DNA of 64,000 bases. Origin: Oceanospirillum linum (GTDB lineage: Bacteria > Pseudomonadota > Gammaproteobacteria > Pseudomonadales > Halomonadaceae). Positions 14,971 through 23,080 of the stretch are shown here, piece after piece. The first letter of the stretch is position 1. Each line of letters starts with the position of its first letter. Under the pieces are notes generated by a model. It was not told the DNA's origin and did no database searches. It saw only the letters and a list, made by a program, of their open reading frames with translations. The position numbers were made by a program, and so were the translations under genes. The DNA lies in contig NZ_FXTS01000008.1 of the NCBI RefSeq assembly GCF_900182785.1, positions 79,172-143,171 of the forward strand, read 5' to 3'.

Positions 14971-17283
14971 ATGCCTGTCACCAATAAAACCGATCAAGGG
15001 CAAACATACCGTTTTGCCCTGCGCGGAATGCACTGTGCCAGCTGTGTGCAGCAGGTACAGAGTGCGCTGGATCAGCTGGAAGGTATTGAGAAAGCTGAGG
15101 TTAATCTGCCGGATCGTTCTGCCAGTGTCCTTGCATCGGTGGAACCGGCGAAAGTGATTGCGGCGGTTGAAGGGGCCGGCTTTGGTGCCACCTTGCTGGA
15201 TGATGACTACGGCGAAGATGAACGTCAGGCAGAAGAGCGCACCCACTACCATCAGCAACTGAAGAAAACCGCCGCCGCGCTGGCGCTGGGTATTCCACTG
15301 ATGGCGATGATGTTCTGGGACGGTATGCCGATGCTGAATCATGCATCCGGGCAAATATTCTGGCAGATCACCGGGCTTATGACACTGGCAGTGATGGTTT
15401 ATTCCGGTGGCCACTTCTATCGGGGGGCATGGGCCGCGTTTAAAAATCACTATGCCAATATGGATACCCTGATCGCTTTGGGTACGGGAACCGCCTGGCT
15501 GTTCTCGATGCTGATCTCCCTCTGGCCGGATCTGGTGCCGGAGCAGGCCCGTCATGTCTATTTTGAAGCCGCCGTCTTTATTATCGGTCTGGTCAATCTG
15601 GGGCAGGCGTTAGAAAGCCGGGCCCGGGGTCAGGCCTCCCAGGCGATTCGTAAGCTATTGACTCTACAACCGGAAACGGCCCGTCTGATCCGAAAGGAAG
15701 ATGGTGAAGAGGTGGATATGCGCATCGAGTCGATCCAGAAACGGGATATGATCCGGGTGCGTCCGGGGGAAAAAATTCCGGTGGATGGCAAGGTGATGGA
15801 AGGGGAAACCCGGGTCGATGAATCCATGCTGACCGGCGAGCCGATGCCCGTGAGTAAAAAGAAACGCGATGAAGTCACTGCCGGTACATTAAACCAGAGC
15901 GGCACCATTCGCATCCGCACCTTGCGGGTTGGCAGCGATACTGCGCTGGCGAAGATTATCGATCAGGTGCGGCAGGCGCAGAATGCCAAACCGGCACTGG
16001 GCCGATTGGCGGATAAGATCGCCGCGGTGTTTGTGCCCACGGTACTGATTATCGCGGTGCTGACGGCACTGGCCTGGTTTAACTTTGGCCCGGAACCGGT
16101 TTCCGCTTATATGCTGGTGACCACCATGACGGTGTTAGTGATCGCTTGCCCCTGTGCTTTGGGCCTGGCGACGCCGATGTCCATTATGGTGGGTGTGGGT
16201 AAAGCGGCGGAGCACGGTATTCTGATTCGCCGGGGCGATGCCCTGCAGCAGGCGACAGAAGTGGATGTGGTGGTGCTGGATAAAACGGGGACGGTCACTC
16301 AGGGGCATCCCGAAGTGACGGATCTGGTGCTGCTGGCTGCAGGTAAAGCACAGGGCTTCACGGAACAGGATCTGCTCAGACTCGCTGCCAGCCTGGAAGT
16401 CGCCTCCGAGCATCCACTGGCCCAGGCGATTGTAAACCAGGCGAAGCTTGAAGGTGTTTCCATCCAGGAAGCCAGCGATATTAAGCCGGTAGCCGGGCAA
16501 GGTATTCAGGGACAGTTTACTGAACAGGGTTCTTCTGATGCTTCGCCGGATCATATGGTTAGCCAGCGCTTACTGTTAGGTAACAGTGCCCTGATGGAGC
16601 ACTTTAAGCTGGATCCGGGGGCTGCCAAAGCCAGGATGCAGGCTCTTGCAGAGCAAGGTAAAACTCCGGTGCTGTTGGCGGTGGGTGAGTCTGTGGTCGG
16701 GGTGTTAGCGGTTGCTGATCCTGTGAAAGAAGACTCGAAAGCTGCTATTGCCCGCCTGAAAAAACAGGGTGTGACCGTGATGATGCTGACCGGAGACAAT
16801 CCTATAACGGCTCAGGCAGTGGCGAGCGAAGTGGGTATTGATCAGGTGATCGCTGAGGTCATGCCGGATCATAAGGCTAATGAGATCCGTAAGCTGCAGC
16901 AGCAGGGGCTTAAAGTGGCTATGGTGGGTGACGGTATCAATGATGCACCTGCATTGGCTCAGGCGGATGTGGGTATGGCGATTGGAACGGGAACCGATAT
17001 CGCCATTGAGAGCGCAGATTTGACGCTAATGCGGGGTTCTCTACAGGGGATCGCTGATGCCATGGAGATCTCTTCACTGACCGTGAACAATATCAAGCAG
17101 AACCTGCTGGGGGCTTTTATCTATAACGGTATCGGTATTCCGTTGGCCGCTGGGGTGTTATTCCCCCTGTATGGTTTTTTACTGAATCCGGCCTTTGCCG
17201 GGGCTGCCATGGCGATGTCATCGGTGACAGTGGTAAGTAACGCTAATCGTTTGCGGCTGAAAAAGTTGTCGGTAGATGCATAA
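14971..17283 (+). CDS. copA: Cu(I)-exporting P1B-type ATPase
   Basis: CopA pumps Cu(I) out of the cytoplasm. The protein of about 770 residues has one N-terminal HMA domain (GMHCASC near residue 20) and eight expected membrane helices. The transport-site motif CPCALGL lies near residue 392, the phosphorylation motif DKTGTVT near 435, the actuator MLTGEP near 288, and the hinge GDGINDAPAL near 652. I start it at ATG 14971, preceded by GAGGAAAGG, rather than at the open extension to 14863. A hairpin (GATCCGGC/GCCGGATC) lies in the copZ-copA gap. Together with copZ it forms a copper efflux operon. Confidence 0.95.
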   Translation: MPVTNKTDQGQTYRFALRGMHCASCVQQVQSALDQLEGIEKAEVNLPDRSASVLASVEPAKVIAAVEGAGFGATLLDDDYGEDERQAEERTHYHQQLKKTAAALALGIPLMAMMFWDGMPMLNHASGQIFWQITGLMTLAVMVYSGGHFYRGAWAAFKNHYANMDTLIALGTGTAWLFSMLISLWPDLVPEQARHVYFEAAVFIIGLVNLGQALESRARGQASQAIRKLLTLQPETARLIRKEDGEEVDMRIESIQKRDMIRVRPGEKIPVDGKVMEGETRVDESMLTGEPMPVSKKKRDEVTAGTLNQSGTIRIRTLRVGSDTALAKIIDQVRQAQNAKPALGRLADKIAAVFVPTVLIIAVLTALAWFNFGPEPVSAYMLVTTMTVLVIACPCALGLATPMSIMVGVGKAAEHGILIRRGDALQQATEVDVVVLDKTGTVTQGHPEVTDLVLLAAGKAQGFTEQDLLRLAASLEVASEHPLAQAIVNQAKLEGVSIQEASDIKPVAGQGIQGQFTEQGSSDASPDHMVSQRLLLGNSALMEHFKLDPGAAKARMQALAEQGKTPVLLAVGESVVGVLAVADPVKEDSKAAIARLKKQGVTVMMLTGDNPITAQAVASEVGIDQVIAEVMPDHKANEIRKLQQQGLKVAMVGDGINDAPALAQADVGMAIGTGTDIAIESADLTLMRGSLQGIADAMEISSLTVNNIKQNLLGAFIYNGIGIPLAAGVLFPLYGFLLNPAFAGAAMAMSSVTVVSNANRLRLKKLSVDA

Positions 17284-17330
17284 CCCTCTGTCGGCGGATA
17301 ATAGGTGGATAAACAGCGGAGATACAGATA

Positions 17331-17420
17331 ATGAGTGTATTGGTAAATCTGACTGGTGCGGTGCTGATCGGGTTGGTGATCTGGTGGTTTTGGCTGAAGC
17401 GGCCAAACTCGGGTCAATAG
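17331..17420 (+). CDS. 29-residue single-span membrane microprotein downstream of copA
   Basis: An ATG preceded by GGAG (10 bases away) opens a 29-codon frame ending at TAG 17420. It begins MSVLVNLTGAV, continues as a hydrophobic helix to VIWWFWL, and ends with the polar tail KRPNSGQ. The composition is that of a real single-pass membrane peptide with positive charges on one side. It lies 47 bases after copA and before the terminator, so it is probably the last gene of the copper operon. It is much shorter than CcoS, the small protein that often follows the related oxidase-assembly ATPase CcoI, and lacks the CcoS acidic tail, so that name is not applied. Confidence 0.5.
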   Translation: MSVLVNLTGAVLIGLVIWWFWLKRPNSGQ

Positions 17421-17450
17421 CGTCACTGAATTTTAAGTAATGATAAAAAA

Positions 17451-17472
17451 ACGGGAGCTGCTTGGCTCCCGT
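17451..17472. terminator. Bidirectional terminator between the copper operon and the SQR-like gene
   Basis: ACGGGAGC-TGCTTG-GCTCCCGT is an eight-pair stem. Seven A residues precede it, giving a T-run on the minus strand. It therefore best terminates the minus-strand oxidoreductase, and possibly the copper operon too. Confidence 0.8.
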
Positions 17473-17554
17473 GTCCTATCAGTTATGTCAGATTGCCTCG
17501 GTTAGAGGTTGCCTGAGTAAACGGACTAGCAGAGTTCTATGCTATTCGTTAGCA

Positions 17555-18826
17555 CTATTTCAAGCGCTCGACACCGATCATTTTGAGAAGCTGTTTCTCA
17601 TAGAAGGGCTCAGGGTTGCCGGTTTTCATTTTGCGGATAAAGTATTTCTCAAAAGCTACCTTCGCCAGGTGTACCCATTTTCCTTTTTTAAACCAACTGA
17701 CGTTGCGCGGTGGGATCTGTGGAATGGCAACAAAAGCTGCACCCGTATCGCCCATATCCGCAAGGCATATAGCGTTCCAGGTAGCCTGTGCTTCAGGTTC
17801 TTTACCTTTCAGTACGGCATCCAGGTTCTCAACAATGGCAGTGACCATAGACTCAATCATATAGCCGGTTTTTGGTACGCCAGTCGGTACAGGTGTCACT
17901 TCAGTCGGAGCAATGGCGATGCAGACACCTGCGGACCAGATGTTGCTATAGGCTGTGCTGCGCTGATGGTCATCAATTTTAACAAAGCCCCGTGGGTTAC
18001 AAAGATCCGGGACATTTGCGACACAATCTACACCTTTAAACGCGGGCAGCATCATTGAGTGCTTAAATGGTAACTCATGTTGTTTGATGACTTCGCCGCT
18101 GTCGTTGTGCTCATCGACATACATGGTGCCTTCTTTAACTTTAGATACTTTGGCGTTACAGATCCATTTGATATGGTGAGCACGTAACTCAGATTCGAGC
18201 ATCGACTTAGAGTCACCAACGCCACCTAAACCCAGATGACCGATATAGGGTTCGCTGGTGACAAAGGTCATGGGTATCTGGTCGCGAATTTTACGGTTTT
18301 GCAGCTCTTTATTCAGTATGAAAGCGTACTCATAGGCAGGGCCGAAACAACTGGCACCAGCCATGGCGCCGACAATCACCGGGCCGGGATCTTCGCAAAG
18401 TTGCTCAAAATCCTTGTAGGAGTCCAGGGCGTGGGGCAGGGAGCAAACAGATTGTGTATATCCGCCATGGGGGCCTGAGCCTTCAACTTCATCAAAGGCG
18501 AGTTTTGGACCGGTCATAATCAGCAGGTGATCATAGTTAACGGTTTCGCCATTAATCAGGGTCAGGCTATTGCCTTCAGGGCTGATGGTGTCCACCGCCT
18601 GAGGGATAAAGCTTATGTTGTGTTTCTGAAGGTGAGGGGCAATTTTGAAACTAACCTCTTCTGAGTCACGCCAGCCAACGGCTATCCAGGGGTTGGATGG
18701 GACAAACTGAAAGTAGTCCCTTTCGTTGATTACGGTAATCTCATGAGATTTATCCAGTTTGTGGCGCAACTCGTACGCCGCTGCCATGCCGCCGGTTCCG
18801 GCACCTAGAATAACGATATGAGCCAT
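17555..18826 (-). CDS. Sulfide:quinone oxidoreductase-like FAD protein
   Basis: This 423-residue flavoprotein of the disulfide oxidoreductase superfamily begins with the FAD-binding Rossmann motif VILGAGTGGMAAAYEL. It has the SQR-type cysteine in AGASCFGPAYEYAF (around residue 158) and the conserved PVPTGVPKTGYMIE segment near residue 320. SQRs pass electrons from sulfide to the quinone pool at the membrane surface. A further Cys in the pattern VDCVANVPDLC could provide the second catalytic thiol, but the match to the classical Cys is not clear, so polysulfide or another substrate is possible. AGGAGG lies six bases before the ATG. It sits downstream of msrA on the same strand. Confidence 0.8.
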   Translation of the reverse strand: MAHIVILGAGTGGMAAAYELRHKLDKSHEITVINERDYFQFVPSNPWIAVGWRDSEEVSFKIAPHLQKHNISFIPQAVDTISPEGNSLTLINGETVNYDHLLIMTGPKLAFDEVEGSGPHGGYTQSVCSLPHALDSYKDFEQLCEDPGPVIVGAMAGASCFGPAYEYAFILNKELQNRKIRDQIPMTFVTSEPYIGHLGLGGVGDSKSMLESELRAHHIKWICNAKVSKVKEGTMYVDEHNDSGEVIKQHELPFKHSMMLPAFKGVDCVANVPDLCNPRGFVKIDDHQRSTAYSNIWSAGVCIAIAPTEVTPVPTGVPKTGYMIESMVTAIVENLDAVLKGKEPEAQATWNAICLADMGDTGAAFVAIPQIPPRNVSWFKKGKWVHLAKVAFEKYFIRKMKTGNPEPFYEKQLLKMIGVERLK

Positions 18827-18922
18827 CGCAGGCCTCCTTTGAGGTGAAAGGCGTTATTTATTGTTTTCTTATAAGCCTGCGATCTATCTTAGTAATTTTC
18901 TATTATATTAGTAAAGTCAAAA

Positions 18923-19561
18923 TTAGTGTTTTTTGAATTTATCGCCCCAAACTTCTTTTAAACGATTATCACGACCACAGCTGCTTCGGTAAAAAGTATA
19001 CCGAATAGGATTTTTCATATAGTAATCCTGGTGATAGTCTTCTGCCGGATAAAAAGTACTTGCAGGCTTAATCTCAGTCTGAATTTTCTGATTAAAATTT
19101 TGCTGGTGCTCTGCCTTACTTATTTCAGCCAGGCGGCTCTGTTCATCATCCAGCGGGTAGATGCCTGAGCGGTACTGTCTACCGGCATCGCAAAATTGGC
19201 GATTGACTGCGAAAGGGTCAATGTTCACCCAAAAGATATCAAGCAATGTTTGATAGCTGACAACCTCAGGATCATAAATGATCTCTACAGCTTCAGTGTG
19301 ACCTGTCATACCGGCAGAAACTTCCCGGTAAGTTGGATTCTGTTTATGGCCATCGGTATAACCGGATGTCGTGCTGATAACCCCTTCAGTGCTATCGAAA
19401 GGCGGCTCCATGCACCAAAAGCACCCTCCGGCAAAAATGGCTCGGGCTTCTTTAGCCTGGCTGACAGGGCTGATCAGTAAGGTAGCGGAGATAAAAAAAA
19501 GAGCGATAACTTTTCCGGTTACAGAGGAAAGGTGCCGAGCCATGGATGATGACGTTTTCAT
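18923..19561 (-). CDS. msrA: Peptide-methionine (S)-S-oxide reductase, exported
   Basis: MsrA reduces methionine-S-sulfoxide in oxidised proteins and free methionine. The catalytic motif GGCFWCMEPPF lies near residue 45, followed by GYTDGHKQNPTYREVSAGMTGHTE and FWVNIDPFAVNRQFCDAGRQYRS, all typical. An N-terminal hydrophobic signal sequence (VIALFFISATLLISPVSQA) predicts export to the periplasm. I start it at 19561 (MKTSSS), where AAGGAGT lies seven bases upstream; the open frame continues to an ATG at 19597 without a comparable site. No MsrB is adjacent. Confidence 0.93.
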   Translation of the reverse strand: MKTSSSMARHLSSVTGKVIALFFISATLLISPVSQAKEARAIFAGGCFWCMEPPFDSTEGVISTTSGYTDGHKQNPTYREVSAGMTGHTEAVEIIYDPEVVSYQTLLDIFWVNIDPFAVNRQFCDAGRQYRSGIYPLDDEQSRLAEISKAEHQQNFNQKIQTEIKPASTFYPAEDYHQDYYMKNPIRYTFYRSSCGRDNRLKEVWGDKFKKH

Positions 19562-19622
19562 AGAAAAACTCCTTAGATGATAACCAGGAATACGCAATAG
19601 CCAGGCTAATGGATTCAGGTTT

Positions 19623-21464
19623 TCACTGTTTGTCCGTTACGGGTGTTCCGTTCCAGCGCTTGAGAGATTGCTGGAGCAGGCTCATATCCAGTGGTTTTGC
19701 CAGAAAGTCCTGCATACCGGCATCAAGGCAACTTTGCCGGTCAACCGTCATGACATTGGCGGTTAATGCGACAATGGCTGTGTTTCTGTTGGGGCCACTA
19801 CCCCGCCTGATCTCCTGGCTACAGGTCAGCCCGTCCATCACCGGCATCTGACAGTCCATCATGATAAGGCTGTACTTTTTCCCATGACACATTTCTAGGG
19901 CAATCCGGCCATTCTCGGCAAGCTCGGTTTCATATCCCATTCGACTGAGAATGGTGGTGATCAGCTTTGCATTCACTGGGTTGTCTTCTACGACTAATAC
20001 GGACTCAGACTCGAGGGCTACAGAGCTTATCTCGGAGGGTATCTGCCCCCGTGCTGAAGAAGCTATCAGCTGTTCTTGTTTTATCTGAACCGGAATATTG
20101 AACCAGAAAACAGACCCTTGTCCGGGCGTGCTCTGTACGCCAACCTGTCCATTCATAGCGGCGATAATCTCCCGACATAGAGAGAGGCCAAGCCCACTGC
20201 CACCGTAGTGTCGGGTGATGGAGCTGTCCGCCTGAGTAAATGGCGTAAACAGTTGCTTCTGCACATCCTCAGAGATACCGATACCCGTATCTTCAATCTC
20301 GATATGCAGAGTGCTTTCAATTCTTTCCATAGAAGCTGACGAAGCCTGCTCCAGTGGGGTGTCGGGTAATATCAGGCGAATACGTAACGTAATACAGCCC
20401 GTTTCAGTAAATTTTACGGCATTACCCAGCAGGTTGATCATAACCTGCTGCAGGCGAAGTGGGTCGCTGATGATCTCTTGTGGCTGGTTTGGTGCTATAT
20501 CCAGTACGAAGTCCAGTTTTTTTTCTGTCAGACTGGCATTGATGACTGAGCGCGCATTTTTAGCACAAAGAATCAGGTCGAAGGCTTTGGCTTCAATGGG
20601 CATCTTTTTCTGCTGCAGCCTGGAAAGATCCAGAACATTATTGATCAGATTTAACAGAGCCTCTCCGGAGGCATTGATATCTTCCAGAAGAGAAGCGGTG
20701 CCTGGCAGCTTCTGAATCTCCTTTTCCATCTTCAGAAGCGCAATCGAGCCAAGTATTCCATTGAGCGGGGTTCTTATTTCATGACTCATATTGGACAGGA
20801 AGTAGCTTTTACTTTGGTTTGCAGCTTCAGCTTTCAGCGCAAGTCGTTGATTCCGGCGCAGCTCCAGGTAGTTGATCAGTGTGAATATACCGGCTACAGC
20901 CAGAATGCTGATCAGGAGAAAGACAACCCAGCGATAATTTTCCTGAACTTTAACAGCAAAACGGCTCTCGGTTTCAGATATGGCTGAAGCGATCGTTCGT
21001 GATGAGTGCATAAAGCGTGGGATAAAACTCTGCATACGCTCAACGTAGCGTTTGGCCTGCTCTGGGGTCAGGGTTTCAAGGTCATCTTCCAGATTGATCA
21101 TAATGGTCTGCAGGTGTTCAACTTCTGCGAGTATATCTCCGTCAAGCTGTTCGATGAGTTGGCGAGTGGTGCCGGAGGAGATGATATTGATGCGACTCCA
21201 GAGAATCTCCATACGAAAGCTGACATCATCGGACTGGTCTGCCGATGGCGTAACAATGAATGTATTCAGCTCGTTGATCAGCCTCAGAAGCTCAACTTCA
21301 ATCCGGGTACTGTTCCAGTAACGTTCGTCTTTGGTCAGCATGGAGAACTCTTCGATCTCTCTTTCCAGCCGAAACAGAGATGCTGCAATAAAGAACACCA
21401 GCACGATAAGGCTTAAAGCCAGTACCACAGGTTTGATCAGGCCTGAGCGTCTATTTTTTATCAC
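19623..21464 (-). CDS. Hybrid sensor histidine kinase/response regulator
   Basis: This 613-residue inner-membrane protein has two membrane helices (about 12-30 and 183-205) flanking a helical periplasmic domain of about 150 residues that resembles no well-known sensor by eye. A HisKA domain follows (SNMSHEIRTPLNG, His near 228), then HATPase_c (DTGIGIS; GSGLGLSLC) and a receiver (VEDNPVNAKL; phospho-Asp in MMDCQMPVMDG near 537). No Hpt domain is present, so phosphotransfer must continue to another protein. The start is GTG with GGAG ten bases before it. It lies 40 bases after the gene at 21505-22005, which suggests an operon. Confidence 0.9.
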   Translation of the reverse strand: MIKNRRSGLIKPVVLALSLIVLVFFIAASLFRLEREIEEFSMLTKDERYWNSTRIEVELLRLINELNTFIVTPSADQSDDVSFRMEILWSRINIISSGTTRQLIEQLDGDILAEVEHLQTIMINLEDDLETLTPEQAKRYVERMQSFIPRFMHSSRTIASAISETESRFAVKVQENYRWVVFLLISILAVAGIFTLINYLELRRNQRLALKAEAANQSKSYFLSNMSHEIRTPLNGILGSIALLKMEKEIQKLPGTASLLEDINASGEALLNLINNVLDLSRLQQKKMPIEAKAFDLILCAKNARSVINASLTEKKLDFVLDIAPNQPQEIISDPLRLQQVMINLLGNAVKFTETGCITLRIRLILPDTPLEQASSASMERIESTLHIEIEDTGIGISEDVQKQLFTPFTQADSSITRHYGGSGLGLSLCREIIAAMNGQVGVQSTPGQGSVFWFNIPVQIKQEQLIASSARGQIPSEISSVALESESVLVVEDNPVNAKLITTILSRMGYETELAENGRIALEMCHGKKYSLIMMDCQMPVMDGLTCSQEIRRGSGPNRNTAIVALTANVMTVDRQSCLDAGMQDFLAKPLDMSLLQQSLKRWNGTPVTDKQ

Positions 21465-21504
21465 GACAGCAGCACTCCAACGGCGGAACAGCAGATTATC
21501 TAAT

Positions 21505-22005
21505 CTAATTTACAACAAGTGTTTTTAATTGCCAGATGGCGTGGGCCTGATAGGGAGGAATATTAATGGCAGGTTGATCAGAGAATGGGTAAAGAACCCA
21601 GAGGGGCCCCTTGTCTCGGATACGCATTCTTTTTCCGTCTATGGCATAGGCGATAAAAGCACTATGTTCAATAAGGGTCTCAACGGCTACCTGAATAGCG
21701 TAATCGTTGAGGGCGATCATCGTAACGTGTTTACCTTTAGGGTCAATTTGCAAATGTTTCATCAGATCTTTGAATGTCACGGATGAGAAGGTATGCTCTT
21801 TATCGGTCCAGATCGTTTTGGTACGAACCTGAGTGGTTGGAAGGGCTTTGAATTCGGCTAATGTAAAGCTTACTGAGGCATCTTCACTTTGAACCGTTAA
21901 TATCGGGCGCTGTGCCATCGCATCCAGGGACAAAAAGAGCAGCAACAACGTCATAAACGCAATTCGAGCTAAATATCGCCAGTCTGACATAGGGGTTGCC
22001 TTCAT
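21505..22005 (-). CDS. Exported protein with a molybdopterin-oxidoreductase-like (SUOX-fold) domain
   Basis: This 166-residue protein has an N-terminal signal peptide ending around AMAQ. Its mature part begins ILTVQSEDASVSFTLAEFKALP and contains VTFKDLMKHLQ, YAIQVAVE and MRIRDKGPLWVLYPF. That pattern matches the small periplasmic proteins related to the oxidoreductase molybdopterin-binding domain (sulfite oxidase/YedY type). The protein has no cysteine, so the usual Mo ligand is absent and it is probably a binding or sensing protein, not an enzyme. AGGAG lies eight bases before the ATG. It is immediately upstream of the hybrid kinase and may work as its periplasmic partner. Confidence 0.65.
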   Translation of the reverse strand: MKATPMSDWRYLARIAFMTLLLLFLSLDAMAQRPILTVQSEDASVSFTLAEFKALPTTQVRTKTIWTDKEHTFSSVTFKDLMKHLQIDPKGKHVTMIALNDYAIQVAVETLIEHSAFIAYAIDGKRMRIRDKGPLWVLYPFSDQPAINIPPYQAHAIWQLKTLVVN

Positions 22006-22070
22006 AGATCAGACTCCTACGTGTTTCGTATGATGATTTGTAACTATTTTATATTTTTCAGGCGAAAAAA

Positions 22071-22097
22071 AACCGGCCACTGAAATAGCAGCCGGTT
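22071..22097 (-). terminator. Terminator of sodB
   Basis: On the minus strand AACCGGC and GCCGGTT arms (13-base loop) are followed by a run of T residues (22065-22070 region). It serves the upstream minus-strand sodB. Confidence 0.8.
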
Positions 22098-22126
22098 AGG
22101 CAATTCCGAAGAATTTTAACCTAAAC

Positions 22127-22711
22127 TTATGCTGCGAAGTTAGCCGCTGCAAAGTCCCAGTTCGCCAGAGCCCAGAAACCTTCCAGGTACTTAGGACGAA
22201 CATTACGGTAGTCAATGTAGTAAGCGTGTTCCCACAGATCAACTGTCAGCAGAGCTGTTTGACCGGCAGTCATTGGCGTACCCGCGTTGCTGGTGTTAAC
22301 GATTTCCAGAGAACCGTCAGCGTTCTTAACCAACCAGGTCCAGCTGGAGCCGAAGTTGTTTACAGCTTTGTCGTTAAACTCAGTCTGGAAAGCTTCGAAA
22401 GAACCCCATTTGGCATTGATTGCATCTGCCAGAGCGCCAGCTGGTTGGCCGCCACCGTTTGGAGACAGACTGTTCCAGTAAAAAGTGTGGTTCCAGATCT
22501 GCGCTGCATTGTTGAAGACAGGGCCGGCAGGTGCAGCTTTGATGACTTCTTCCAGTGTTTTACCTTCAAACTCAGTACCCGGAACCAGACCATTCAGTTT
22601 GTCCACGTATGTGTTGTGGTGTTTGCCGTGGTGGAACTCCAGGGTTTCAGCTGAGATGTGTGGCTCAAGTGCTGATTTGTCATACGGCAGTGCAGGTAAT
22701 TCAAACGCCAT
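22127..22711 (-). CDS. sodB: Iron superoxide dismutase
   Basis: SodB disproportionates superoxide in the cytoplasm. The 194-residue protein begins MAFELPALPYDKSALEPHIS and shows the metal ligands in FHHGKHHNTYV (His near 26), WNHTFYW (near 73) and DLWEHAYYIDY (Asp and His near 156-160). NNFGSSWTWLV and the Gln-containing NNAAQIWNH favour the iron form. I chose ATG 22711 with GGAG nine bases upstream over an open extension to 22729. A 14-base palindrome (TATCGTATACGATA) lies 40 bases upstream and may be an operator. Confidence 0.96.
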   Translation of the reverse strand: MAFELPALPYDKSALEPHISAETLEFHHGKHHNTYVDKLNGLVPGTEFEGKTLEEVIKAAPAGPVFNNAAQIWNHTFYWNSLSPNGGGQPAGALADAINAKWGSFEAFQTEFNDKAVNNFGSSWTWLVKNADGSLEIVNTSNAGTPMTAGQTALLTVDLWEHAYYIDYRNVRPKYLEGFWALANWDFAAANFAA

Positions 22712-22746
22712 GGTTGTTTTCTCCATCAACTCACGTCAAAAAGTAT

Positions 22747-22769
22747 GAAGTTATCGTATACGATACTTC
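22747..22769. promoter_or_regulatory. Palindromic operator candidate upstream of sodB
   Basis: TATCGTATACGATA (22752-22765) is perfectly palindromic and flanked by GAAG and CTTC arms with a one-base bulge. Its position in the sodB promoter region and its GTATAC core resemble sites of GntR- or TetR-type repressors. Which protein binds it is unknown. Confidence 0.45.
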
Positions 22770-23080
22770 GACCATTTTTTTTCAGATTTTGATTGCCGGA
22801 TCTTAGCGCCACCGGCAAGCATCTGTTTTAAAGTGCGTAAATAATAGCACTTCATTTGCGGGGTTTCTATTTCTGAGTGGAACAGTTGGATATTATTTGG
22901 ACGGAAAAAGTTGTTAAAACTCAGGCTATATTAGCCTGTGGTGCATTTATTTCCGTAACCCGATGTAATAATCTTATCAGATGTATAGCATGGTATTGCA
23001 CCGGTGGGACGTGGTAGTGCATTGGTGAATTTTGCGTTAGCTGAACTGAATTTTATATAAAACTGGCCCGGATCCTGAAT
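22770..23080. other. Intergenic stretch between sodB and the coiled-coil gene
   Basis: Beyond the sodB operator I see one clear element: the inverted repeat CAGGCTATATTAGCCTG (22922-22938), a seven-pair palindrome around TAT that could be a protein-binding site for the rightward gene. Other parts are AT-rich and carry no ORF, tRNA or terminator that I can support. Confidence 0.35.

Noticed and set aside
22747..22769. Resemblance of the sodB palindrome to loxP-like recombination sites
   Set aside because: Only the short GTATAC-type core is shared; spacing and arms do not fit, and no recombinase gene is present.
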